Made by a program: the position numbers and the translations under genes. Under the pieces are notes generated by a model, which searched no databases, was not told the DNA's origin, and was given only the letters and a program-made list of their open reading frames with translations. A stretch of DNA of 5,980 nucleotides from Dysgonamonadaceae bacterium. Its GTDB lineage: Bacteria; Bacteroidota; Bacteroidia; Bacteroidales; Azobacteroidaceae. The stretch is from assembly GCA_031256015.1 (NCBI GenBank), contig JAIRRK010000195.1, positions 1 through 5,980 on the forward strand, written 5' to 3'. Below, piece by piece: positions 1-5,975 of the stretch. How positions within the stretch are numbered: the first letter of the stretch is position 1; each line of letters opens with the position of its first letter.

Positions 1-60
1 GGTAGCACGCAAATATTGCGTGTTAAATATAGTAAAACAATTGTAGATAAAGTCCGTCAT
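1..60 (-). CDS. Possible start of a leftward gene, cut by the window edge
   Basis: On the minus strand an ATG at 60-58 opens a frame with no stop through base 1. It gives 20 residues beginning MTDFIYNCFTIF. No family is recognisable from so little. The support is positional: the ATG lies about 20-25 bases after the transcription start predicted from the promoter at 88-118. Twenty open codons can easily arise by chance, and the coding part overlaps the hairpin at 3-25. The real gene could start further left, leaving this as leader sequence. Confidence 0.25.
   Translation of the reverse strand, partial: MTDFIYNCFTIFNTQYLRAT
3..25. repeat. Short inverted repeat (hairpin) at the left edge
   Basis: Bases 3-12 pair with 16-25 around a three-base loop (ATA). 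Seven central pairs (CACGCAA with TTGCGTG) are perfect, followed by one G-T wobble and two A-T pairs. Neither side has a T-run, so it is not a convincing intrinsic terminator. It lies downstream of the leftward promoter at 88-118, so in that transcript it would be in the leader or the first codons. It could also be a protein-binding palindrome. The pairing is seen directly; the role is unknown. Confidence 0.5.
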
Positions 61-87
61 TTCTTAAATGTTAACATTATACGCCGA

Positions 88-118
88 CAAAGATACGTCT
101 TTTTGCTTTTCCGGCAAA
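88..118 (-). promoter_or_regulatory. Leftward Bacteroidota-type promoter
   Basis: Read on the minus strand, TTTG (118-115) is followed after 19 bases by TATCTTTG (95-88). This matches the known Bacteroidota primary sigma factor pattern: a -33 TTTG, 17-23 bases, and a -7 TAnnTTTG. Transcription would start near base 82-84 and run off the left edge. The motif match and spacing are seen directly; activity is inferred. It implies that the intergenic region separates speA from a divergent leftward transcript. Confidence 0.55.
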
Positions 119-173
119 GAAAACATAAAAACTTTAATTAGTTGATGCAACTGCCACTCTCCTCGCAGGTAAA

Positions 174-232
174 TTAAGAATTAAGAACTAAGAACTAAGA
201 ACTAAGAGTTAAGAGTTAAGAACTAAGAGTTA
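174..232. repeat. Heptanucleotide tandem array, consensus YTAAGAR
   Basis: Eight consecutive 7-base units in perfect phase occupy 174-229, followed by a partial unit TTA (230-232). In order they are TTAAGAA twice, CTAAGAA twice, CTAAGAG, TTAAGAG, TTAAGAA and CTAAGAG. Only the first and last base of the unit vary. After the first junction (AT), the two bases spanning each unit boundary are always AC or GT, never AT or GC, so the variable positions change together. The 7-base period does not suit a coding repeat. The array could vary in copy number by slippage. Its function is unknown. Confidence 0.85.
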
Positions 233-235
233 CGG

Positions 236-327
236 TGCTTCGCGTACAATTCTTAATTCTTAACTTTTAATTTTTAATTATTAGCCGTGTGCAAGCGAAG
301 CATAGCCCATAGAAAGCCCGTAAGCCC
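236..327. repeat. GC-richer segment with 8-base inverted repeat and three AGCCC boxes
   Basis: TGCTTCGC at 236-243 is the reverse complement of GCGAAGCA at 295-302, and the pair brackets the inverted heptamer array. To the right, AGCCC occurs three times, at 304-308, 315-319 and 323-327. This stretch is clearly richer in G and C than the heptamer arrays on its left. It may be the body of a composite, dispersed intergenic repeat whose edges are the arrays on each side, but that is inference. There is no open frame of useful length and no transposase fragment that I recognise. Confidence 0.4.
249..276. repeat. Inverted partner heptamer array
   Basis: Four 7-base units follow each other: ATTCTTA, ATTCTTA, ACTTTTA and ATTTTTA. 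They are the same heptamer family as 174-232 read on the other strand, with the last two units decayed (G to A in the TAAGA core). Bases 250-263 are the exact reverse complement of 174-187, a 14-base inverted repeat. The two arrays could therefore form a stem across a loop of about 62 bases containing the rest of the first array. The pairing is seen directly; whether it forms in DNA or RNA is unknown. Confidence 0.75.
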
Positions 328-334
328 TGTTTCT

Positions 335-405
335 ACTCTTTCTAGTAATGGAAGAGTCGCTCTTTCTAGTAATGAAAGAGTCGCTCTCTCTAGTAATGAA
401 AGAGT
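335..405. repeat. Three tandem 24-base palindromic units, type A
   Basis: The units start at 336, 360 and 384, exactly 24 bases apart. Each has a CTCTTTC-like left arm, the invariant loop TAGTAAT, and a GAAAGAG-like right arm. Unit 1 pairs 335-342 with 350-357, with one wobble. Unit 2 pairs 360-366 with 374-380 perfectly. Unit 3 pairs 384-390 with 398-404, with one mismatch. Short TCG or TGT linkers join them. The loop is identical in all three while the arms differ at single positions. There are no unique spacers, so this is not a CRISPR array. Function unknown. Confidence 0.85.
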
Positions 406-407
406 GT

Positions 408-473
408 GTCTTAATTAGAATCAAGAGTGTCTCTCAATTAGAATCAAGAGTGTCTCTTGATTCTAATTAAGAG
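408..473. repeat. Three tandem ~23-base palindromic units, type B, the last inverted
   Basis: Units at 408-428, 431-451 and 454-473 continue the series of type A with nearly the same spacing (23 bases) and the same CTCTT/AAGAG outer arms, but a different core (AATTAGAATC). The third unit is inverted. Bases 454-472 are a perfect 19-base complement of 409-427, and 454-473 match 431-450 at 19 of 20 positions with a three-base TGT loop. The third unit could therefore pair with either predecessor, giving two mutually exclusive long stems. No T-run follows. The complementarity is seen directly; any switching role is inference. Confidence 0.85.
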
Positions 474-557
474 ATAAACTTAAAATTTGCGGCTGTTTGT
501 GCGAGCGGTCGGCGATTAAGAGTGTTCGGAAAGTTTTATATTCTTAATTATTATTCG

Positions 558-565
558 TAATTTCG
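558..565 (+). promoter_or_regulatory. Candidate -7 box for the speA transcript
   Basis: TAATTTCG matches the Bacteroidota -7 consensus TAnnTTTG except for one base. It would place the transcription start about 40-45 bases before the speA ATG. The expected -33 TTTG is not clear; around 534-538 there is only a T-run. An alternative lies further upstream: AAAATTTG at 482-489, with TTG at 457-459 22 bases before it, which would give a leader of about 120 bases. Neither is decisive. Confidence 0.3.
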
Positions 566-614
566 CACCGATTTATTCTGTAATGTTCAATCATATATAA
601 CAATAACTATTGAA

Positions 615-2510
615 ATGAGAAAATGGCGTGTGGAGGATTCAGCAGAACTCTATAATATTCACGGTTGGGGACTTGATTATTTTTCTATCAATGACAAGGG
701 GCATATTACGGTCACCCCGAAAAAAGACGGTTCTTCCATTGATTTGAAAGAGTTAATGGATGAATTAACCTTGAGGGATGTATCGACTCCCCTGCTGTTG
801 CGTTTCTCCGATATACTGGACAATCGAATCGAAAAAATATCGAATTGTTTCAAAATCGCGGCGGAAGAATACAATTACACGGCACAGAATTTTATCATCT
901 ACCCGATAAAAGTAAATCAGATGCGGCAAGTGGTGGAGGAAATTGTCAGTCACGGGAAAAAGTTCAACATCGGATTGGAAGCCGGCTCAAAACCCGAACT
1001 GCATGCCGTTTTAGCTACCAATACCGGTTCCGATTCTCTGATTATATGCAACGGCTATAAAGATGAAGATTATATCCAACTGGCTCTCTTGGCTCAGAAG
1101 ATGGGAAAAAGAATCTTCATCGTTATCGAAAAACTGAATGAACTGAAACTGGTTGCCGAACTCTCGAAAAAGTTGAAAATCAGACCCAATATCGGGATTC
1201 GGATTAAATTAGCCAGTTCCGGAAGCGGAAAATGGGAAGATTCGGGCGGAGACGTCAGTAAATTCGGACTTTCGTCCAGCGAATTATTAGATGCGTTGGA
1301 CTTTCTGGAGAAGAATAATCTGTCGGATTGCCTGAAATTAATCCACTTTCACATAGGAAGTCAAGTCACGAAAATCCGACGGATAAAGAATGCTTTGAAA
1401 GAAGCATCGCAGTATTACGTTCAACTGCGTTCGTTGGGGTATTCCATCGACTTTGTCGATATCGGCGGAGGGCTTGGAGTCGATTACGACGGCACACGGT
1501 CTTCCGGCAGAGAAAGCAGTATGAACTATTCCATTCAGGAATATGTGAACGATTCCATTTCCGCACTCGTGGATGTTTGTATCAAAAACAATATTCCGCA
1601 ACCGAATATCATCACGGAATCGGGCCGCTCGTTGACGGCTCATCACTCGATATTGATTTTTCAGGTTCTGGAAACCACCACACTGCCCGAATGGGAAGAA
1701 AACGAAGAACTGCCCGAAGACAGTCACGAGTTGGTTCAAGACCTTTATAAACTATGGGACGAAATGAATCAACCCCGCCTGATTGAAACGTGGCACGATG
1801 CGCAACAAATACGGGAGGAATCGCTGGATTTATTCAGCTTGGGAATGTTGAATTTGACAACACGAGCTCAAGTAGAAAAGTTATACTGGTCAATCGCCCG
1901 CGAAGTGCATCAGATGGCAATGAACATGAAGCATGCACCGGAAGAGCTTCGTAAAATCTCAAAAATGCTTCCGGATAAATACTTCTGCAACTTCTCTTTG
2001 TTTCAATCGCTCCCCGACTCTTGGGCCATCGACCAGGTATTTCCCATCGTTCCGATTTCCCGGCTGGAGGAAAAACCCAACAGAACGGCAACTCTACAAG
2101 ATATAACTTGCGATTCGGACGGGAAAATAGATAACTTCATCAACATGAAAAATTACACTTATCATCTTCCTCTCCATACTCTGAACAAAAAAGAACCTTA
2201 TTATATCGGTGTGTTTTTGGTGGGAGCTTATCAGGAAATATTGGGTGATTTACATAACTTGTTCGGAGATACCAACGCCGTTCATATTTCGGTTAACAAA
2301 GACGGTTATCAAATCGAACAAATCATCGATGGCGAATCCGTTGCCGATGTTTTGGAATATGTTCAATACAGCCCGAAGAAATTGGCCCGAACCGTTGAAT
2401 CATGGGTTATGACTTCGGTGAAAGAAGGACGTATTACCGTGGAAGAAGGACGGGAGTTCCTTTCCAATTATCGTTCGGGGCTTTACGGATACACCTATTT
2501 AGAACAATAA
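615..2510 (+). CDS. speA: Biosynthetic arginine decarboxylase
   Basis: This cytoplasmic PLP enzyme converts L-arginine to agmatine and CO2, the first step of the agmatine route to putrescine and spermidine. At 631 residues it is close to the usual family length (E. coli SpeA is about 658). The N-terminal barrel holds YPIKVNQ at 96-102, with Lys99 the PLP Schiff-base lysine, then HFHIGSQ at 244-250, the phosphate-binding DIGGGLGVDYDG at 282-293, and ESGR at 335-338. A helical insert typical of SpeA follows at about 360-455. The C-terminal barrel carries the active-site CDSDG at 499-503 and GAYQEILGDLHNLFGD at 537-552. The ATG gives MRKWRVEDSAELYNIHGWG, a typical start for Bacteroidales members. 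It is first in a tight cluster with xth and a histidine kinase. No defect is seen, and identification is very secure. Confidence 0.97.
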   Translation: MRKWRVEDSAELYNIHGWGLDYFSINDKGHITVTPKKDGSSIDLKELMDELTLRDVSTPLLLRFSDILDNRIEKISNCFKIAAEEYNYTAQNFIIYPIKVNQMRQVVEEIVSHGKKFNIGLEAGSKPELHAVLATNTGSDSLIICNGYKDEDYIQLALLAQKMGKRIFIVIEKLNELKLVAELSKKLKIRPNIGIRIKLASSGSGKWEDSGGDVSKFGLSSSELLDALDFLEKNNLSDCLKLIHFHIGSQVTKIRRIKNALKEASQYYVQLRSLGYSIDFVDIGGGLGVDYDGTRSSGRESSMNYSIQEYVNDSISALVDVCIKNNIPQPNIITESGRSLTAHHSILIFQVLETTTLPEWEENEELPEDSHELVQDLYKLWDEMNQPRLIETWHDAQQIREESLDLFSLGMLNLTTRAQVEKLYWSIAREVHQMAMNMKHAPEELRKISKMLPDKYFCNFSLFQSLPDSWAIDQVFPIVPISRLEEKPNRTATLQDITCDSDGKIDNFINMKNYTYHLPLHTLNKKEPYYIGVFLVGAYQEILGDLHNLFGDTNAVHISVNKDGYQIEQIIDGESVADVLEYVQYSPKKLARTVESWVMTSVKEGRITVEEGREFLSNYRSGLYGYTYLEQ

Positions 2511-2520
2511 TTCATTGACC

Positions 2521-3285
2521 ATGCGAATCGTTTCATTCAACCTAAACGGAATCCGAGCGGCGGTAAACAAAGGTTTATTCGAATGGCTGGAAAAAGACAA
2601 TCCGGATGTTTTTTGTGTTCAGGAAACAAAAGCTCAACCCGAACAGATTGATTTACTGACTTTCCAAAGCTTGGGATATTCTCATTCGATTATCTGTTCC
2701 GCTCAGAAAAAAGGTTACAGCGGGGTGGCTGTTTTCAGCAAAACAAAGCCCGATTTCCATACAGTCGGAATAAAGCATCCGATGTTCGACAGTGAAGGAC
2801 GAGTTATTCGAGCCGACTTCGGCGACCTTACGGTTGTTTGCGTTTACATTCCCTCCGGGACAACTGGAGATGTAAGGCAAGCAATCAAAATGGACTTTCT
2901 GAAAGTATTCACGACATACCTTCTGAGTTTAAGAAAAGAAAGGCCCAACTTGGTCATCTGCGGAGATTACAATATCTGTCATAAAGCCATCGACATCAAT
3001 CATCCCGAACGGCATCAGAAAACGTCCGGCTTTCTGCCGGAGGAACGGGAATGGTTTGATAGATTTATGGAACACGGCTTTGTCGACTCGTTTCGGGAAT
3101 TTAACAAAGAACCGAAGCAGTACAGTTGGTGGAGTTACAGAGCCGATGCAAGAGAAAAAAACTTAGGATGGAGAATCGATTACCATATCGTAACTCAAGA
3201 ACTGATGAATCGACTTAAGCACGCCGAAATTCAGCCAGACATCCGGTTTTCCGACCATTCTCCCGTTGTGCTTGAAATTGACTGA
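2521..3285 (+). CDS. xth: Exodeoxyribonuclease III (AP endonuclease)
   Basis: This is a Mg-dependent enzyme of the endonuclease/exonuclease/phosphatase fold. It cuts DNA 5' of abasic sites and removes blocked or mismatched 3' ends in base excision repair. It has 254 residues, within the family range. Active-site residues are in place: Asn7 in SFNLNGIRA, Glu35 in QETK (metal), Tyr109 in VYIPSG, Asp149 and Asn151 in GDYN, Asp220 in GWRIDY, and Asp245-His246 in SDHSPV. I chose ATG 2521 over an upstream in-frame TTG at 2515 because MRIVSFNLNGIRA is the conserved family start. The gene begins 10 bases after speA stops and ends 1 base before the kinase starts, so it is probably co-transcribed with both. 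No signal peptide is visible, as expected for a cytoplasmic repair enzyme. Confidence 0.95.
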   Translation: MRIVSFNLNGIRAAVNKGLFEWLEKDNPDVFCVQETKAQPEQIDLLTFQSLGYSHSIICSAQKKGYSGVAVFSKTKPDFHTVGIKHPMFDSEGRVIRADFGDLTVVCVYIPSGTTGDVRQAIKMDFLKVFTTYLLSLRKERPNLVICGDYNICHKAIDINHPERHQKTSGFLPEEREWFDRFMEHGFVDSFREFNKEPKQYSWWSYRADAREKNLGWRIDYHIVTQELMNRLKHAEIQPDIRFSDHSPVVLEID

Positions 3286-3286
3286 A

Positions 3287-4447
3287 ATGAACTACAAGTC
3301 CGGCAAACAATTCAAGTATTCTTTTATTTTCACGGCAGTAATCATTGCGATGGCTTCCGTATGGATTACGAACGTCTTGGTCAACGAACTGAAAGAAGAA
3401 GAACGAAAGAAAATCGAAGTCTGGGCCGGGTCGGTCGCCCTCATGTCCACGCTCTCGGACGATACCGACACGGAAGTCTTCAATAACCTATTGAACATCA
3501 TTCAGGGAAACACAACCATTCCGGTTATTCTGACCGATAATCTCGGTGTGATTCGGGATAATAAAAACATTCACTTGCCGGAACAGCATGTCGAAGAATT
3601 TTTGAAGAAAAAGATTGAACGGTTCGCTAAAACCCACGACCCGATTATCATCCGAATCGACGAAAACTTTGTCAACTATGTTTATTACGAAGATTCGAGT
3701 GTTTTAAAGCAATTGCAATGGTTTCCTTTCATCCAATTGGCTGTTGTTTTTATTTTTATTCTCATCTCTTTTTTGGCTCTCAACAGCACCAAAAAGGCGG
3801 AGCAAAATAAGGTTTGGGTGGGACTTTCCAAAGAAACGGCTCATCAATTGGGCACTCCCATTTCTTCGTTAATGGCTTGGGTTGAATACCTGAAAACCAA
3901 AAATGCGGATATTCATCTCTTGAATGAACTGGATAAAGACGTTCAGCGATTGAGAATCATAGCGGAACGTTTTTCCAAAATCGGGTCAAATCCGACTCCC
4001 AAGTCAACGGAAATAAAAGAAGCGTTGGCTTATGCAGTCGGATACATGGAGAATCGGATTTCGGCGAAAGTTTCAATCAACATTACTACTCCCGACGAGC
4101 CGATTCATGTATTATTAAACGATTCGCTTTTCGGTTGGACAATGGAAAATCTTATCAAGAATGCCGTCGATGCCATGGACGGACAGGGCCGGATAACCAT
4201 CAACGCTTTCCCGAAAGGACGCAAACTCATCATTGATGTTTCCGATACGGGAAAAGGCATTCCCAAGTCGAACTTCGAAACTGTCTTTCAGCCCGGATAT
4301 ACAACAAAAACAAGAGGATGGGGATTGGGATTGTCGTTGGTTAAACGGATTATCGAGTCGTATCTGAAAGGCAAAATCTACGTTCATAAATCCGAGGCGG
4401 GAAAAGGAACTACTTTCCGACTGGAGTTAAACCAATGTCTTCCTTAA
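3287..4447 (+). CDS. Membrane sensor histidine kinase, orphan
   Basis: This 386-residue two-component kinase has a transmembrane segment at about 11-31, a periplasmic region at about 33-145, a second transmembrane segment at about 146-165, and a cytoplasmic kinase core. The H-box KETAHQLGTP holds the phosphorylated His186. The N-box is ENLIKNAVDAM (287-297), the G1 box DVSDTGKGIP (317-326), the F-box VFQPGYTTK (333-341) and the G2 box RGWGLGLSL (343-351). Only about 20 residues separate the second membrane segment from the H-box, so there is no HAMP domain. The periplasmic part contains IPVILTDNLGVIRD (78-91), suggestive of a Cache/PAS-like fold; the ligand is unknown. I prefer ATG 3287, 1 base after the xth stop, over a TTG at 3266 inside xth. 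No response regulator lies in the window, so the partner is unknown. Confidence 0.92.
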   Translation: MNYKSGKQFKYSFIFTAVIIAMASVWITNVLVNELKEEERKKIEVWAGSVALMSTLSDDTDTEVFNNLLNIIQGNTTIPVILTDNLGVIRDNKNIHLPEQHVEEFLKKKIERFAKTHDPIIIRIDENFVNYVYYEDSSVLKQLQWFPFIQLAVVFIFILISFLALNSTKKAEQNKVWVGLSKETAHQLGTPISSLMAWVEYLKTKNADIHLLNELDKDVQRLRIIAERFSKIGSNPTPKSTEIKEALAYAVGYMENRISAKVSINITTPDEPIHVLLNDSLFGWTMENLIKNAVDAMDGQGRITINAFPKGRKLIIDVSDTGKGIPKSNFETVFQPGYTTKTRGWGLGLSLVKRIIESYLKGKIYVHKSEAGKGTTFRLELNQCLP

Positions 4448-4488
4448 CGTATTTGCCGCGATTTAATTTTTCTTATTCAAGCTTTTCA

Positions 4489-4518
4489 TTGTTTTAATCC
4501 CGAAATTTCATACATTTG
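4489..4518 (+). promoter_or_regulatory. Bacteroidota-type promoter of the M20 dipeptidase gene
   Basis: TTG at 4489-4491 and TACATTTG at 4511-4518 are separated by 19 bases, a full match to the -33/-7 pattern of the Bacteroidota primary sigma factor. Transcription would begin near 4523-4525, leaving a leader of about 33 bases that is A/T-rich and has no Shine-Dalgarno sequence, as is usual in this phylum. The promoter sits in the 109-base gap after the histidine kinase, so the dipeptidase is probably an independent transcript. I see no intrinsic terminator in this gap, so some read-through from the kinase is possible. Confidence 0.7.
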
Positions 4519-4556
4519 CATCCGTGTGAAATTTTCAACTTATAGAACAAACTATT

Positions 4557-5945
4557 ATGGATGATTTGAAAAGTTATATTCAAGCAAATAAAGACCGTTT
4601 CGTCGAGGAACTTTTTAGTTTAATACGCATTCCCTCCATCAGCTCCGAGGAAAGTCACAAACCGGACATGATTCGATGCGCCGAGCGTTGGAAAGAACTT
4701 ATACTGGCCGCAGGTGCGGATAAATGCGAAGTAATGCCGACAAAAGGCAACCCGGTCGTTTACGGAGAAAGAATTGTTTCGAAGGACGCCCCTACCGTTT
4801 TGGTTTACGGCCATTACGATGTGATGCCCGTTGACCCTTTGGAATTATGGAAAACCGACCCGTTCAATCCGGTTATAAAAGACGGGAAAATATATGCCCG
4901 CGGAGCCGATGACGATAAAGGACAATCGTTTATGCACGCCAAAGCGTTCGAGTATCTGGTGCAAACCCGTCAATTGAACTGTAACGTGAAATTCATGATT
5001 GAAGGAGAGGAAGAAATCGGAAGCGGAAACCTCTACGAGTTCTGCAAAGCAAACAAAGAAATGCTTCAATCGGATGTCATTCTTGTTTCCGACACAAGCA
5101 TGATTGCCTCCGACGTTCCGTCTATCACGGTCGGCCTTCGAGGATTAACTTACCTGGAAGTAGAAGTAACCGGCCCGAACAAAGATTTGCACTCCGGCCT
5201 TTTCGGCGGCGCGGTAGCCAATCCCATCAACGAGTTATGCAAGATGATTGCTTCTCTCACCGACGAAAACAACCGTATTACGATTCCTTGTTTTTACGAT
5301 GATGTGCGTGAAGTATCGGAACACGAAAGAAAGTTAATGGCCGAAGCTCCGTTCAACCTCGCGGCGTACAAAAAAGCGTTGGAAATAGAAGAAGTTCAGG
5401 GCGAGAAAGGTTTCTCAACGATAGAAAGAACCGGGATTCGTCCCACCTTCGACGTCTGCGGAATTTGGGGAGGCTATACCGGCGAAGGAGCCAAAACGGT
5501 TCTCCCGGCCAAAGCACACGCCAAACTATCGATGCGATTGGTTCCCGACCAAGATTCCCATCAAATAAGCAAGTTGTTTGAAAAGCATTTCGAATCCATT
5601 GCTCCCAAAAGCGTCAAAGTAAAAGTTCATCCGGGACACGGCGGAGAAGCCTATGTGTCTCCGATTGACCATCCGGGATACAAAGCCGCGGAAAAGGCTT
5701 ACAAAGCCGTTTACGCCAAAAACCCGATACCGACACGAAGCGGCGGAAGCATCCCCGTTATTGCGGGATTCGACCGTATTCTCGGTACGAAATCCATCTT
5801 GATGGGATTCGGGTTGGAAGAAGACGCGATTCACTCTCCCAACGAAAGTTACAAAATCGACCATTTCCTCAAAGGAATCGAAACCATTGCTCATTTTTAT
5901 CCTTCCTTCGAACAGGAAATGAAAGCTGAAAGGAAAAACCGATAA
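4557..5945 (+). CDS. M20-family metallodipeptidase (CNDP2/Dug1-like)
   Basis: This is a two-zinc (or manganese) cytoplasmic peptidase that hydrolyses dipeptides to free amino acids. It has 462 residues, typical for the carnosinase/CNDP2-like branch of M20. The catalytic domain is split by a dimerisation (lid) domain at about 190-330. Key residues are visible: His86 and Asp88 in YGHYDVMP, bridging Asp119 in GADDDKGQ, Glu151 (general base) and Glu152 (metal) in EGEEEIGS, Asp179 in SDT, and His426 in EDAIHSPNE. His212 in DLHSGLFGG is the conserved lid-domain histidine. There is no signal peptide. Substrate preference (Cys-Gly, Xaa-His or general dipeptides) cannot be read from sequence, and related M20 deacylases are less likely because the YGHYDVMP and LHSGLFGG motifs favour the dipeptidase branch. 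It has its own promoter and appears intact. Confidence 0.93.
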   Translation: MDDLKSYIQANKDRFVEELFSLIRIPSISSEESHKPDMIRCAERWKELILAAGADKCEVMPTKGNPVVYGERIVSKDAPTVLVYGHYDVMPVDPLELWKTDPFNPVIKDGKIYARGADDDKGQSFMHAKAFEYLVQTRQLNCNVKFMIEGEEEIGSGNLYEFCKANKEMLQSDVILVSDTSMIASDVPSITVGLRGLTYLEVEVTGPNKDLHSGLFGGAVANPINELCKMIASLTDENNRITIPCFYDDVREVSEHERKLMAEAPFNLAAYKKALEIEEVQGEKGFSTIERTGIRPTFDVCGIWGGYTGEGAKTVLPAKAHAKLSMRLVPDQDSHQISKLFEKHFESIAPKSVKVKVHPGHGGEAYVSPIDHPGYKAAEKAYKAVYAKNPIPTRSGGSIPVIAGFDRILGTKSILMGFGLEEDAIHSPNESYKIDHFLKGIETIAHFYPSFEQEMKAERKNR

Positions 5946-5960
5946 GCAATTTGTCGTTTA

Positions 5961-5975
5961 TGAGGACATCCCTCA
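5961..5975. repeat. Small hairpin after the dipeptidase gene
   Basis: TGAGG (5961-5965) pairs with CCTCA (5971-5975) around the loop ACATC, starting 15 bases after the dipeptidase stop codon. The position suits a terminator, but the stem has only five pairs. No T-run follows in the five remaining bases, so this cannot be called a terminator from the window. Confidence 0.2.

Larger units (their letters stand above)
61..614. other. Gene-free region upstream of speA, rich in repeats
   Basis: I find no protein gene or tRNA here. Bases 88-118 hold a leftward promoter, and 119-173 are A/T-rich with nothing I recognise. Bases 174-276 hold heptanucleotide arrays in opposite orientations, and 283-334 are a GC-richer stretch. 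Bases 335-473 hold six tandem imperfect palindromes, and 474-614 are the speA leader. A lone AAGAGTGT at 518-525 matches the right end of palindromes at 400-407, 423-430 and 446-453. A lone ATTCTTA at 540-546 matches the heptamer unit, so decayed copies may reach close to the gene. Confidence 0.6.

Noticed and set aside
102..118. Hairpin TTTGC (102-106) with GCAAA (114-118)
   Set aside because: It has only five pairs, and the right arm coincides with the -33 box of the leftward promoter; too weak to list as a structure.
335..420. Minus-strand coding repeat: the 24-base units read as an 8-residue repeat (TLSLLERA)
   Set aside because: The frame is closed by TAA immediately upstream in the 23-base units, has no start codon, and gives only about 40 residues before another stop. 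The palindromic structure explains the periodicity better.
335..473. CRISPR array
   Set aside because: The period is only 23-24 bases, units abut with 2-3 base linkers, there are no unique spacers, and no cas gene is nearby.
1328..1750. Open frames of 130-140 codons inside speA on both strands
   Set aside because: They overlap a fully conserved enzyme, have arginine- or phenylalanine-rich composition typical of out-of-frame translation, and match no family I know.
2515..2520. TTG at 2515 as the start of xth
   Set aside because: It adds only two residues before the conserved MRIVSFNLNGIRA start, and ATG is available at 2521.
3266..3286. TTG at 3266 as the start of the histidine kinase
   Set aside because: It lies within the last codons of xth; the ATG at 3287 follows the xth stop by one base and gives a normal N-terminus before the first membrane segment.
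4448..4488. Intrinsic terminator after the histidine kinase
   Set aside because: There is a T-rich stretch (about 4463-4475) but no GC-rich stem in front of it.
5526..5894. Minus-strand open frame of 122 codons inside the dipeptidase gene
   Set aside because: It is antisense to conserved M20 sequence and has no promoter or recognisable domain.
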